This document shows, piece after piece, positions 53,743-64,000 of a stretch of DNA of 64,000 nt. Under the pieces are notes generated by a model. The model saw only the letters and a program-made list of their open reading frames with translations, was not told where the DNA came from and did not search any database. Location: the NCBI RefSeq assembly GCF_040712315.1, contig NC_134013.1, positions 30,973,001 through 31,037,000 on the forward strand. Direction: 5' to 3'. Source of the DNA: Castanea sativa. Its lineage: Eukaryota; Streptophyta; Magnoliopsida; Fagales; Fagaceae. The first letter of the stretch is position 1. Each line of letters opens with the position of its first letter. The position numbers and the translations under genes are program-made.

Positions 53743-55260
53743 GTCTTTTGAAAAAGAGGAAAATGTTATATTAAACAATGAAATCTATGAATACAATATC
53801 TTACATGAAGTATTTACAATTATTTCCAAACTAATATAATTTTTGTGAAATTATTACGAAGAAAAATTATAAAATTTGAAAATGGTTTAAACTATTTTCA
53901 TTTCAATTTTTTTGACATTATAGTAAATATTGTGGGTTCAGGGAGAAACACTCGGGCCCCACCAAAATCACCCTCCATTCCCCTCCCACTCACCCTTCCA
54001 ACCAAACAACCCCACTATTCAAAATCCTCCCCTATTTTCTCGTCTCAATTTTCCATTCTCCCACAAATCACTCCAATCAAACACACTTAAGGAATTCATC
54101 ATGATTGAATGTTGGCCCCTTGCAAAAGCTCACTTTTAGATTTGCACATCTTTTCTAATCATGATTGAATGTTTGGGATTTTGGTGGTCGGTTGTTTATT
54201 CCCTATGTTGAATTTTCAGCTCTTTGCCTAGGTTGGGACTTGATCTGCATTTTAGTGACAGGTGACATGTTTCCTATAGAATTTCAGGCCTTTTCAAATG
54301 CCAACTCTTGATGGTATTCACGGCTATAGAGATTGTAGAATGAGAAAAGATGATTGCCCTACCATTCCCTGCCCATTGTATGGGTAGCATATAACATTAT
54401 TAAATTTGAGAGCTTTTAATGTTGCAAAATGTACAGTTAGTGGAAAACCAGACTACTTACTCCACTATGTAGATTTTGACTTGATTCAAGTATCCTATTA
54501 TCATGTTGTTTCCTGTAGAATTAACAGGCCTTTTCAAATGCTTCCTCTTGGTGTTCATGGCTATAGAATTTGTAGATTGAAGACGGTTGACCTACACTTC
54601 CCTGCCCCCTATTGTAGGTGTTGCATATAAAAGGTAAGGTTAATGGAAAAGTAGACTCCTTAAATGAATAAACATTGAATGCAGTTCACTAGAATTCTTG
54701 ACACTAATCTATATAGAGCTTTTTTCCAAATTTTATTTCCTTTTGATGTTGAATGCTGTAGAAGATTTGGATTGTAAATTTTTGGTTGTGACCATGTAAG
54801 TAAAATAACTAGTTTTTTAAGTCCAGCTTTTGAACTCCCCCCATCATATGAATTTGTCCCTGCTCTCAGTCTTCCAGCAACACAGTTTCTCTGTACAATT
54901 TATGCTTGTAGTATTTTTTATGCTCAATCATATGCGGAAAAAATGACCATTTTTTGCTTTCCACATATAAGTGTGAGGCATAAAATATGATCGAGTGCAG
55001 TATGAATTTCACTATGAGTTAATAAAATCTAAGCAGACAGACCCTGCCAACGGTTTGAAATTGAAAATATGACAATGACATTATGAGTCTATGACTACTG
55101 CCATAAACTGCAAATGCAGCGTTCACATATAAATCTTATTCAATTTTTGGGCTAAACACAATGTATAACAGGTAACTGGCAACGAAGGAACAAAAGGGAA
55201 AATAAATAAATATTTCTACAAAAGCAGAAAATAAAAAAGGGAAAAAGAAATATGAAACAA
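53743..55260. other. Intergenic, with MITE-like and duplicated segments
   Basis: 53940-54095 (CCCTCCATTCCCCTCCCACT, CAACCAAACAACCCC, ACTCCAATCAAACACAC) resembles one end of a common plant MITE. A ~125-bp segment is repeated (54267-54391 and 54502-54628). No gene supported. Confidence 0.5.
54267..54628 (+). repeat. Diverged ~125-bp direct repeat
   Basis: 54267-54391 and 54502-54628 share CAGGCCTTTTCAAATGC, then TTC(A/C)(C/T)GGCTATAGA, CCCTGCCC and GCATATA in the same order, spaced about 235 bp apart. Confidence 0.75.
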
Positions 55261-56127
55261 TTATAGAAAACCTTCATTCTCAAGGACTGGCTGAGTTCTA
55301 GTTACAGCTGCCGAAGGCATCATACTACTACCAACCCATCTGCTTTCAAGAATCAGATCTTCATCAGCTTGTCTTTCCATTACTTGAATCTTCTTCGTCC
55401 TCAAAATCCTCGCAGAAACCATCCCGGCATAACCCATCAATACAATCCCAGGAATTCCAAGCACAAAGCCAACTACCCAGAGATACCACCTACTCTGCTT
55501 ACTCTCTAATGGGACACCAACTGAAAAATGACCTTGATCTCTAAAGTAACATAAACCTGACAAATTCATTTCACTAAGATTAACTGTCCCATTACCATTA
55601 AAAGCTATGCATCTTCTCATAGAGATCATGTCGCCGGAGAATGTCAAACTGGGAAAATGAATCAATATAGGCTTGCCCATTGTGTTGAGATTGAGCTTTC
55701 TGACGCTTTTATCACTAACATTTGATGCATCAAAAACCATGAAGCCAACAACAGGAGTGATCAGTGAGTAACCTGGCATGCCATAGTAGTGAGAAGACAA
55801 ATTGCCTAAGTTTTGATAGACTATAGCAAGTCTCTTTACATGAGGCACGGACATAGTTCTTGATGGAATGTGAATGAAGCTAATATTAGCTCCCTTGCTC
55901 CACAATGTGTTGCTTCTGACCCGGACAATTGAAACTTCAGTGCTTGAAAGATTAGTAGGAAGGACAGCTTTGTATAGAGCACCCGTGAGAGGCCGGTGTC
56001 GAGCCAGTGTTTTGAAAGCAAATTCTTGAAGAGAAGCATCCAAGGAATCATTAGCAAAGCTGTCTGAGCCATTGACAAATGAGCAAGAATACAAGGTGAG
56101 AATCAACAAGATTAAGTTCCAACCCAT
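55261..56127 (-). CDS. DUF1191 family membrane protein
   Basis: Intact single-exon protein of 288 residues, DUF1191 (PF06697) by overall pattern. Start chosen at ATG 56127; the upstream in-frame codons include no ATG. Residues 1-20 (MGWNLILLILTLYSCSFVNG) form a signal peptide. An extracellular or lumenal domain with several N-glycosylation sites (NLSS, NVSD, NLSE) follows. One membrane span lies near 218-241 (WYLWVVGFVLGIPGIVLMGY), then a short basic tail (RILRTKK). Conserved-looking features include LPTNLSSTEVS and YGMPGYSLITPVVGFMVFDA. Function is unknown; I infer a type I plasma or endomembrane protein. It is the second intact host gene of the window. Confidence 0.9.
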   Translation of the reverse strand: MGWNLILLILTLYSCSFVNGSDSFANDSLDASLQEFAFKTLARHRPLTGALYKAVLPTNLSSTEVSIVRVRSNTLWSKGANISFIHIPSRTMSVPHVKRLAIVYQNLGNLSSHYYGMPGYSLITPVVGFMVFDASNVSDKSVRKLNLNTMGKPILIHFPSLTFSGDMISMRRCIAFNGNGTVNLSEMNLSGLCYFRDQGHFSVGVPLESKQSRWYLWVVGFVLGIPGIVLMGYAGMVSARILRTKKIQVMERQADEDLILESRWVGSSMMPSAAVTRTQPVLENEGFL

Positions 56128-56139
56128 GTTGGATCCCAA

Positions 56140-57446
56140 TTAGACTAGCTCAAAAGTTTATTATATCCTCAACAATTTCCATCAACTTTTCCACCTTTTA
56201 GTAGGTTCATATACATTCAACACTTTTAGAACTTTTTAATTTTCCATTATAAGGGATGATGAAGAAGGATTAGTACTTTAATATTGAATATATTTTGTTC
56301 TTCTTCTTTGACGATACTTTTGGAGAAAAAGAAATGGCATGCTCAGAAATGGGTCCCATTGTTAGAGGACTGAAGAAGTTGGTCTGTAAAGGTTGCACTT
56401 GACTTTTGACAGCGTGATCCAATTAGGAATTGTGGACATTTAGGCAAAACGTCACAACCAGATACCATTTTAAGTCCTTCAAATTTTGCTTGTTAAGCAA
56501 TTGATGGTTCATGATGGGAAAGAAATTAAGAAAGGGACAATCTTGGTCCATGAATTACGGGTAGAGAACGTGTTAGCAGAGCTAATAACATGCAGTGATT
56601 GCTCAACATAGTCATAGGAAATTTAGCATATGAAGGAATTGTCCCCTGTAATTGATGGAACATAATGATGTCAAAAAATTCTCAGAAATTTAAAAGACTT
56701 GGGCCCTCAATTTTTTTGGTATTTTAAGAGAAATATTTTCAGATTCTGCACATCCTTGTTTTACTTAAAATAATAATGCTAAAAAAAATATTATTATATC
56801 CAGTAGCAGAGCCAGAATTTTAATTTAGGAGGGGCAAAACTAAAAGACAAGATTGAAAGTAAAATTAATCTAAATATTATTAATCGATGTTAATAACAAA
56901 ATAGATATAGAATTATAAACTATTAATGCAATTGTCGTACAAAATCTAATATAATATTAACTCTAAATTATTTTTTCATACATAATTTAATTTGTTCAAT
57001 TCAAAGATTAGTAAAATACACATAGATATGAGTTTGTTTAGAATTTGAATCTAAATCATTATTATAATTTGGCTTCTCCATAATCTCAATTGATTATAAG
57101 TATATATTTCATATTATTAAAATAAATAAAACGAAGAAAAAAATCATAGTTAATAACAATCAAATTAAGAGATTATTCTAAATATATAGAATTTAAACAT
57201 GTAATTTGATTCCTTAAAATAAATTGAGAAAATAAATCAATATAAAAGAATTATAAAGTTGTACTTTCATTTATGCAAAATTCAGTATATTTTTTACTCT
57301 ATTATTTAAGTAGTAAGTAGTTAAAATTGGTTCTATAGTAAAAATAAAGTGTTTCAAAATTGAAATTATGAAAAAGTTAAAGTAGAAGAGAAAAAGATTA
57401 GGGAATGCTAAGGTTTTAGTTTGATAAACAAGGACCTAAATATATT
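56140..57446. other. Intergenic upstream of DUF1191 gene
   Basis: AT-rich; presumably includes the DUF1191 promoter (56140-56400). 56800-56860 (CAGTAGCAGAGCCAGAATTT, AGGAGGGGC) resembles a common plant repeat end; a partly complementary stretch occurs at 62130-62190. No gene. Confidence 0.45.
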
Positions 57447-57620
57447 GGCGAAACCACACTATTAGTCCCTAAAGTTTATCCTGTAAGTGCAATTGGTCCC
57501 TTAAGTTTCAAATGAGCGATACTGATCCTTTAAGTTTTTAAAATGAGCTGTATTAGTCATTTTATTAACTACCGTTAGTAGTATTGCTTACGTGGCTAAC
57601 GGAATAATGATTTGGCAATT
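57447..57620 (+). repeat. MULE left terminal inverted repeat
   Basis: Contains three copies of a GGTCCCTTAAGTTT-type word and TTGCTTACGTGGCTAACGGAAT, mirrored at the right end. Confidence 0.88.
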
Positions 57621-57956
57621 TTTAAAATGTTGCGGCATATTGTAATGAAAAATTTTAAAAACTATTTTACATGTCAAAATCGTTAATCCCAAAATAATTG
57701 ACCTGGCCATTCCCCCATTTGATATTGAAAGTCTGAAACGCTTGAGAAAGCAAGGTTGCCTGGAGGGGAGATCATTGTTTTTCCATGGCTGTCTCGAGTG
57801 TCGCACCAATCCACCATATGGCACCAGCCGCAATGACGTTGCAATCAATCCATGGTTTTAAAATTGTGGACAAAACCTTATGGGTATTGAGATTCAACCA
57901 TGGCAAGCATATATTGTATATCGTGGAGCGAAGAGTGGATTCACTACAAAAAAAAG

Positions 57957-58490
57957 GAGCTATAGCCGCGTTTTTAAAACGTGGCTATAGCTCCAAAAAA
58001 CGTGGCTATAGCACCATTTGGTCTATAGCTGCGTTTTTTTAGGCCACGTTTTTAACCGTGGCCTAAAATGCGTAACTATAGGCCTATGGCCACGTTTTTT
58101 GTAGCCGTGGCTATAGGCAGACCAATGGCCACGCTTTTAGAAACGTGGCTACAGGACATTCTATAGCCACGGTTTCAGAACCGTGGCCATAGCCACGATC
58201 TATAGCCACGTTTGCAACGTGGCTATAGGGCAATTGGTAACTTGCCCTGAAGCAAGATTAGCCGCGTTTAAAACGCGGCCATAGACTTTTTAAAACGCGG
58301 CCATAGAACGTGCCTATGGCCGCGGTTCTGAAACCGTGGCTATAGAATGTACTTTAGCCACGTTTCTAAAAACGTGGCCATTGCCCATTACTATGGCCGC
58401 GTTTTAAAAACGCGGCTATAAGCGCTGTAGCTTTTTTTGAATTTTTCTGTAGCCGCGTTTTTAAAACGCGGCTATAGACTTTTTTTTTTT
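57957..58490. repeat. Subterminal hairpin array
   Basis: At least eight near-palindromes of the type TAGCCGCGTTTTAAAACGCG or TAGCCACGTTT...ACGTGGCTA, both orientations, packed in about 530 bases. Arrays like this bind the element's own TNPA-like protein in CACTA systems (family knowledge). Confidence 0.85.
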
Positions 58491-59676
58491 TTTAAATCTG
58501 TACACATTCAGATGCAGCAACAAACGCTGCTATAAATTATAGAAACGCTACTATAAAAAACCTGTCATATACACAATTCAACCTGTCACATACACAATTC
58601 CAACTTCATATTCTTGTAAAATTCCAACACATGCAACAAAATAATAATCTCAAATCTGTCACAATCTCAATCAAGCTTTAAAGACTATGGAAAATTTGAA
58701 ACCTTCAAAGAATATGCAGTTGAATACAGGCTCTTGTCTACATAAATAAGCATCAACATATGTTAAGTTTCAACCATCCTCAACTACAAACGTTACATAG
58801 ATGCTTCTAGGGGTTCCTTCCATCTCCAAGCTCTTGTCTACATGTGAATACCCTTGTTGCCTTCCAGGTAGAATACAGTTTATGTTTCAATGGCGCTACA
58901 AAAATATAATAGTAGCAGTTAGACAAGATTTGCAACTTTTTACCCACTTTTTCGTAGTAAATAGTAAAAATTCATAACTTCTCAGTTGTCATACACTCAA
59001 AAGCAATAATAATTTCATATCATTCCCTATGCATGTCTCTTCCTAGACAATGTGACAAGTATAAATTTCACTCATCACTCTTAAACTAGCCCACTCGAAA
59101 AGCAATACAAATTCCTTTGAATACCAAAGGTCAAATGCTTTCTAAACAACAACAACAAATCTTTTAAAAGTGACGTCATACCTGCAACTTGCAAAGGTAC
59201 TGAGGCTGACCATGTCCTGTCTTAATAGTCCTAGTGCGCTCCAAAAGCCTGTCAGCAAAGGTAGGAATTGCTATTATCAACACGAGCGATAATGGAAACT
59301 TTCCTATACAACAAAATTACAGATATTGAACCAGCAAAAAGTACTAAAATAACAATATAGAAAACAAATCAAACCACAAATTATGAAATGGTATTGTTCA
59401 AATTTCAAACTTACAATGAGAATGCATGGCTTCACTATTTAATCCTCTTGGTCTTCTATGTTGTTAAAGCATCAATGTAGTTGTCTACATATACAAAAGA
59501 TACAACTGCAAGGCCGTGTGTGCACAAAAAATATTGGCCATCTTTGAATGACATGATTGACATGTGTATAATATCAAAATAATAATAATGTCTACCATAC
59601 TCCTTCATGAACAGCCAAAATATTGTCACTCTATAGATAATACAATGTACAATCACAAAATATCCACGAAGAGTCT
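58491..59676. other. CACTA interior, no gene seen
   Basis: AT-rich noncoding DNA between the array and the PttA exons. No TNPD-type transposase domain could be found. Confidence 0.5.
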
Positions 59677-60446
59677 TCAATTCGATGCAGTGTTACCCTG
59701 AATACATTAAACACATCGTGTTATTTCTAAGGTAACAATTCATTGCAATAAACCACTATTTTCTTTAAATTAAACTAAACACAACACTTTTAGTACCTGG
59801 GATTGCAGCTGTGAAGCAGTTATATCACTGCGTAAATCACGTACCATCTCGCCCATTACTTTCATCACCTCTGCCATTTTTACGTTATGCCTTGCTTCTG
59901 ATTGGGCAATTGCTGAGGCGAGTTCCGCCTTATGCTGCTCATGTAACTCCGCAATTTGCTCCTGATGCCTCTGCTCTACCTGGGCAAGTTCGTCCCTCAA
60001 AGTTTGGTGCGAAGTTTCCAATTCAGTCATTCTATGGGCTGTTTCGATGGACGACGATGGAAGTGTGTAGCATGAACGGTTGGACCCATTTCTTCCTGAT
60101 GGAGTTGGTCCAAAACCTACCCCACGAACACGTCCAGAGCGTTCTGCCCCCATCACTTGGGCAAAAGCATCATCCTTTGACCATAGGATTCCTTCGCGTC
60201 GTGATCCTTGTAGTGAGCTCCCACGTGCCAAAATTTCATTCATTTGTTTCTGTTATCACAGAAGAACCAAATAACGTAGGTCATTGTTAGCTAAACAATT
60301 CACGCACAAAATACCAAACAAAAAAGTTACGATATACGACTTACGATCTTCTCCCCCACATCAGGAGTAACAGGATGTCCTTCTTTGGTGCTGTATACTT
60401 TCGCAAAAAGCACGGCACGCTCCACTGCCTGCCCAGTTTCTTTTGC
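59677..60446 (-). pseudogene. PttA/Transposase_24-like CACTA protein, 3' exons
   Basis: Three exons fit GT-AG sites and one frame: 60446-60345 (ETGQAVERAVLFAKVYSTKE, then HPVTPDVGEKI), 60249-59797 (KQMNEILARGS, VMGAERSGRVRGVGFGPTP, then a Glu/Gln/His-rich coiled coil), 59697-59677 (GNTASN and stop). This is the C-terminal half of the plant En/Spm transposase-family protein PttA (PF03004). Upstream exons are missing; 60640-60690 resembles a degenerate second copy of the first exon. Truncated but its remaining frame is uninterrupted. Confidence 0.8.
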
Positions 60447-61486
60447 CTACATATTCAACATTCTTATTACAATAGTGAAAATTTATGTTGGTGATATGAA
60501 GCGGCAATCGACAACCAAACTTAGCAAACGGAATTTCACTCATAACATGCAGTATAATGTATACTAAAATACTAATCATTATATTATTACGTTCAAGAAG
60601 ACAAGTTTTGTTATCTTTATGCGAATGCTTAGTATGAAACGGTTTTGGTCCCTATCTTTATGCATAGAAGCCAGCTTTGGTGTTGTATGTCATTGCATAA
60701 AAAAAAATTGACCAACATGTAAATATACATCTATGACAACTGTTTATAGAGAAGCAAAATGGACAGGTTAAAGAAAAAGAGTAAATATTACGCACATGTT
60801 TATATTCATTGAAATTAACTATACACTCAAGTTGTATGGTTTGTCATTGACTCAATATTAAGTAAAATGCATTCTGCACTCAAAATTACACCGTTAATTA
60901 TAAAATCTAAGTTTTTAAATGAACTTAAATGACAATGTACACAACTCCTTCCATATACATATTCCTTAATGGTTCATCCACTTTCATACATTCTTCCAAC
61001 TCAACTATGACAATTTCAACGGTTGTTTGCATTGCTTGCATTTGTTTTTGGGATATATAGATACGCATCGGAGTTGGGAGATGTGTGGGTTTTTTTGGAT
61101 CTAAAATAAAACAAATGTGAAGCGTAGAAATCGTTGACCTTATATATTGTAGTGGTTTAATGATTCGGTATATTCATTTGTGAACCTTTGCATTAGTATT
61201 TGTCAACTGTTTGAGTTTAAAACTAAATGATTGATTAAATTATGGGTCATTAGCAAAGGGTCTTGCACACTTTCAAATAAAAGAAGGTTACGGTGGGAAT
61301 ACAATTCTAGATCGATGTATTGCAGATGGTGCCATTTCGGTAGATTGGTGTGACTCTTGAGACAGCCATGGAAACCAACAATAGTCTTGCAGGCACTTTT
61401 CTCTCTTGTGCGTTTCAGAAACTGACAGATGACTAAGATCAAGTATTTTGATATTGGTTTTTGAAATTTATTTGTTCAAAAATTCC

Positions 61487-61661
61487 ACATCATTAAATAG
61501 AATATTCCGTTAGTCACGTAAGCAATACCACTAACTTCAGTTAATAAAGGACTAATACTACTCATTTTTAAAACTTAAGGGACTAATACTGCTCACTTAA
61601 AACTTGAGGGACTAATTGCGCTCACAGAGTAAACTTTAAGGACCAATAGTTTAATTTCGCC
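61487..61661 (-). repeat. MULE right terminal inverted repeat
   Basis: Inverted counterpart of 57447-57620, with the same order of TTAAGGGACTAATAC-type words. Confidence 0.88.
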
Positions 61662-61670
61662 AAATATATT

Positions 61671-63045
61671 TTTTTATTATGATTATGTGGGAATACCTTA
61701 TTCAAAGAACAAATTGCCCTAAGAAAAGATTCAGCAAAAAAAAAAAAATTTGCCCTAAGAAAAGCACTCCAAGAAAAATAAATTTCCAGTGCTTGAGTTG
61801 AGAACATGTGGCAAGGAAAAAAAGTATGGGTGTTAAGTAGGACCCACAAAACTTTGTTTTGTTTGGAAAAAGACAAAATAATGTTATGAAGATTTGCACC
61901 TAATATTGCTTTCTTCTCTAGTCTCTAGGCGTGGAACGTTTGTGTCGAGTTCAAAATACTTGATAACTTACAGCCTGGTAGGTATTTCAAGCACATTTTT
62001 GAGCATTTTAAACATATTTACACACATTTTTATATACATTTTCACCTGCACGTATATCAAAACACGCAAATAATATTACTTAAACTACTCTACCAAACAC
62101 CACCTTAATTGTTAGGTTGCTACTCTGGATTTTTTTTAGGAGGTCGGGGGCACTTATCCCCTCTTGCCCCTTGCCTCCACCCTGGTTATATCATTTGATT
62201 GACTTGACTCCCTTCACTTTTAACTTTTTGTACCACGGGGTTCTTTTTACTTTCTTTTTTTTCTTCTTGTTTCTCATAAAAATGGAAACTCTTTTTTTTC
62301 TTTTTTAATAATTTCATTCATATTTGAATTTTGAAATATATAGCATCTTTAGACTTTAATTGTTATTGCTCTTTGTCATCAGGTTAAGATGTTTACAAGT
62401 TTCCTCTGAGTATAAGCAAGATTTGACAAAAGTTATTTATTTATTATTAAGAAACTTTATTAATTGAATTAACTGAAAATTTCGTATTTTAACATCTAAC
62501 AATAAACGTTTTCTCTTGATTTGTTTGTAAAGTAGTCAAATTATGGAGTTGACTATAATTTTGTCTCCTAAATACAAAGTTCAAAACACTGAGGATAGGA
62601 TTTGAACCCAGATGTTTCACATAATTCTTCACATAATACTGGTAAACCATAGAACTTTTTGTACAGCAATTTATTAACTTGCAATGATTGCATTGGACAC
62701 CATTATAGTATTTAATTGACTCCTTTGTTCTTTGCAACACTGATTAGGTGTTTTCAACATTCTTGCAATCAGGCATCTTGGTAAAGCCATTAAAATTACG
62801 GAGAGGCGTAAAATCTATCAAGACAAAAAGTAAGTGACAGCAATCCGTAGCTATGACTATCATTTTGTTTCTAAGATACATGGCATAAATCAAGAATAAT
62901 CGTTTCTAATGTTTTTTAAAAGAAAAGGTAGATATCAAAATGTTTCGGAAAGAAAAAGAAACTAAGAAGGTCTCAAAAAAACAAAAACAAAACTCTGAGA
63001 GAGAGAGAGAGAGAGAGAGGTACTCGCAGATAAGCAGAAGAGTTA
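61671..63045. other. Intergenic with small repeats
   Basis: A likely 134-bp MITE at 61971-62104, flanked by TTA on both sides, ends GCCTGGTAGG and ACCAAACACCACC and resembles the MITE at 63046. A GA run lies at 62998-63019. No gene. Confidence 0.5.
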
Positions 63046-63196
63046 GGCTATGTTTGGTACATCTACTCAAACATATGTTTTCAACTTTTAAACAATATTA
63101 CACGTATTTTCACGCACTTTTTCATCCATACGTATTTTCGCACATGTTTTCAAACACATGTTTTCAATTTTTAAGTGCACGTACTAAACACCCCTT
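63046..63196. mobile_element. Tourist-like MITE
   Basis: 151 bp with ends GGCTATGTTTGGTAC and GTACTAAACACCCC, bordered by TTA on the left and TAA on the right. Shares ACACGTATTTTCACGCAC-like internal sequence with the copy at 61971. Confidence 0.6.
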
Positions 63197-63327
63197 TAAA
63201 TTCTACGATAACTGAGATAGGGAAGTTTTTTTTTTCCTCTCTTTCTTATTGCCTTATTATGAATAATAATTTTTATTCAAACTAAAAGATAACACAAACA
63301 AATAGAACACTACCACCGAACAACGAA

Positions 63328-64000
63328 TACTATAAGAAAAAAGACTTAATATAATGAAAAAAAAAATCATTGCAATAACAATTAATATCGTTGTAATAAG
63401 TGTTATTGCGACGACAAAAAAGTCAATGCAAATTGTTGTAATAAACTCTGAGGCAATAGGTTTATGCAACACTAGATTTTCGCTACAATAAATTTTACAT
63501 ATTGCAACGATTTACTTTGAAAATCTTGTTACAATATGTTGATTTTTTTTTATTAAAAAATAGTAATAAATTTCTTTTTTAAGAAAAATTTGGAAAAATA
63601 AATAAATTATTTTTTTAAAATAATAACTTTTTCATTAACCTGAAAGATGAAAAATTCGAAATACTTCATTTCAATAACTATGTCAAAAAACACAAATATC
63701 TACACAACTTGTTGAGTTTATTTTCAAGCACATAGTTTCAAAAAGTATGCAAAAATCAATACAACATGAAAAAAAAGTTTCTTCCCAAAGGTGTTATCCA
63801 AGCATGCTTCATGACCATTTCATTGACTTACCACCTATTTTGAAAAAAAAAAGTTAAAAAATAAGTATAAAGTTGAAAACGATCATATATACAACACAAT
63901 GACATCAATATACACCATCATTAATTCTTAAAAAAACACATACACACCAATACTACTTGAAGACTATGCAATTAAACAAAGAAAATTTAAATTTAAATTT
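63328..64000. mobile_element. Possible CACTA element edge
   Basis: TACTATAAGAAAAAA resembles a mutated CACTA terminus. It is followed by repeated ATTGCAACGA / TCGTTGTAATA words in both orientations (63370-63540). The rest runs off the window. Confidence 0.45.

Larger units (their letters stand above)
57942..61154 (-). mobile_element. CACTA (En/Spm) element nested in the MULE
   Basis: Left end CACTACAAAAAAAAGGAGC is a classical CACTA terminus, followed by a dense subterminal array. The right end is probably TTGTAGTG at 61154; flanks ATT and GTT would be a 3-bp duplication with one change. The right terminus matches only eight bases and lacks the array, so it is less certain. The PttA gene inside is transcribed toward the left end. 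Confidence 0.7.
57447..61661. mobile_element. Mutator-like element (MULE) with long inverted repeats
   Basis: 4215 bp. Ends GGCGAAA... and ...TTTCGCC continue as imperfect inverted repeats for about 175 bases (57447-57620 and 61487-61661). Flanked by perfect 9-bp duplications AAATATATT (57438-57446 and 61662-61670), the Mutator hallmark. No MULE transposase is visible, so it is non-autonomous. A CACTA-type element occupies most of its interior. Confidence 0.92.

Noticed and set aside
56128..56139. Extended N-terminus for the DUF1191 protein
   Set aside because: The extra codons start at TTG, not ATG; the signal peptide begins at the ATG at 56127.
57957..58490. miRNA precursor or CRISPR-like array
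   Set aside because: Multiple near-identical palindromes next to a CACTAC terminus fit a CACTA subterminal array better.
62940..63215. 91-codon ORF with Glu-Arg repeats
   Set aside because: Comes from a GA microsatellite and a MITE.

Overview
This window is a stretch of plant nuclear DNA, most likely from a eudicot and probably a woody one (inference). It holds spliced genes with GT-AG introns, Ty1/copia and Ty3/gypsy (Tat and Athila) LTR retrotransposons, and hAT, PIF/Harbinger, Mutator and CACTA elements. Only two ordinary genes look intact: an 11-exon ABC transporter of the plant ABCC10/MRP type (34453-41503, +) and a single-exon DUF1191 membrane protein (55261-56127, -). I saw no rRNA, tRNA or CRISPR array.

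Region 1 (1-26991) is nested retrotransposons. A degenerate Tat-type gypsy pol (element A, 1-2455 and 11623-12085) is split by a 9.2-kb copia element (2456-11622). The copia element has two LTRs, a primer-binding site, a decayed pol with almost no gag, and a 3.7-kb tail carrying an extra ORF with what looks like its own TATA box and 5' intron. A second Tat pol (element B, 12119-14639) follows A directly, then breaks into a minus-strand Athila-like element (14640-19485). That element has one LTR, a gag-protease frame interrupted by one stop codon, and a pol deletion that fuses the protease region in frame to the integrase tail. Beyond it a minus-strand plant-mobile-domain (PMD) gene (about 19500-24548) is interrupted by a solo LTR (21629-22892) and followed by a plus-strand LTR (24940-26991). 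The PMD gene therefore reads as an antisense extra ORF near the 3' end of a Tat element.

Region 2 (26992-34452) is AT-rich intergenic DNA with small elements: two copies of a ~400-bp MITE, a 571-bp hAT MITE with an 8-bp target duplication, and a 967-bp inverted-repeat element containing a 57-bp minisatellite. Region 3 (34453-41503) is the ABCC10-like gene.

Region 4 (42975-53739) is a Tourist-like MITE split by a 10.3-kb Tat retrotransposon (element C, 43313-53642, minus). Element C has both LTRs, gag, protease, RT, dual RNase H and integrase, a 70-bp minisatellite after pol, and a spliced extra ORF in antisense to pol with its own TATA box. Region 5 (53743-64000) holds the DUF1191 gene, a 4.2-kb Mutator-like element with ~175-bp inverted repeats and a perfect 9-bp target duplication, and inside it a CACTA-type element with a hairpin-rich subterminal array and the 3' exons of a PttA/Transposase_24 gene. 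The tail contains more MITE-like pieces and the edge of another CACTA-like element.

The main theme is that three unrelated retrotransposon contexts here (copia, Tat B/D, Tat C) each carry an extra gene between pol and the 3' LTR, either sense or antisense. The copia and Tat C genes show promoter-like signals, and spliced structure is likely or possible in all three. None of the retrotransposon reading frames is fully intact.
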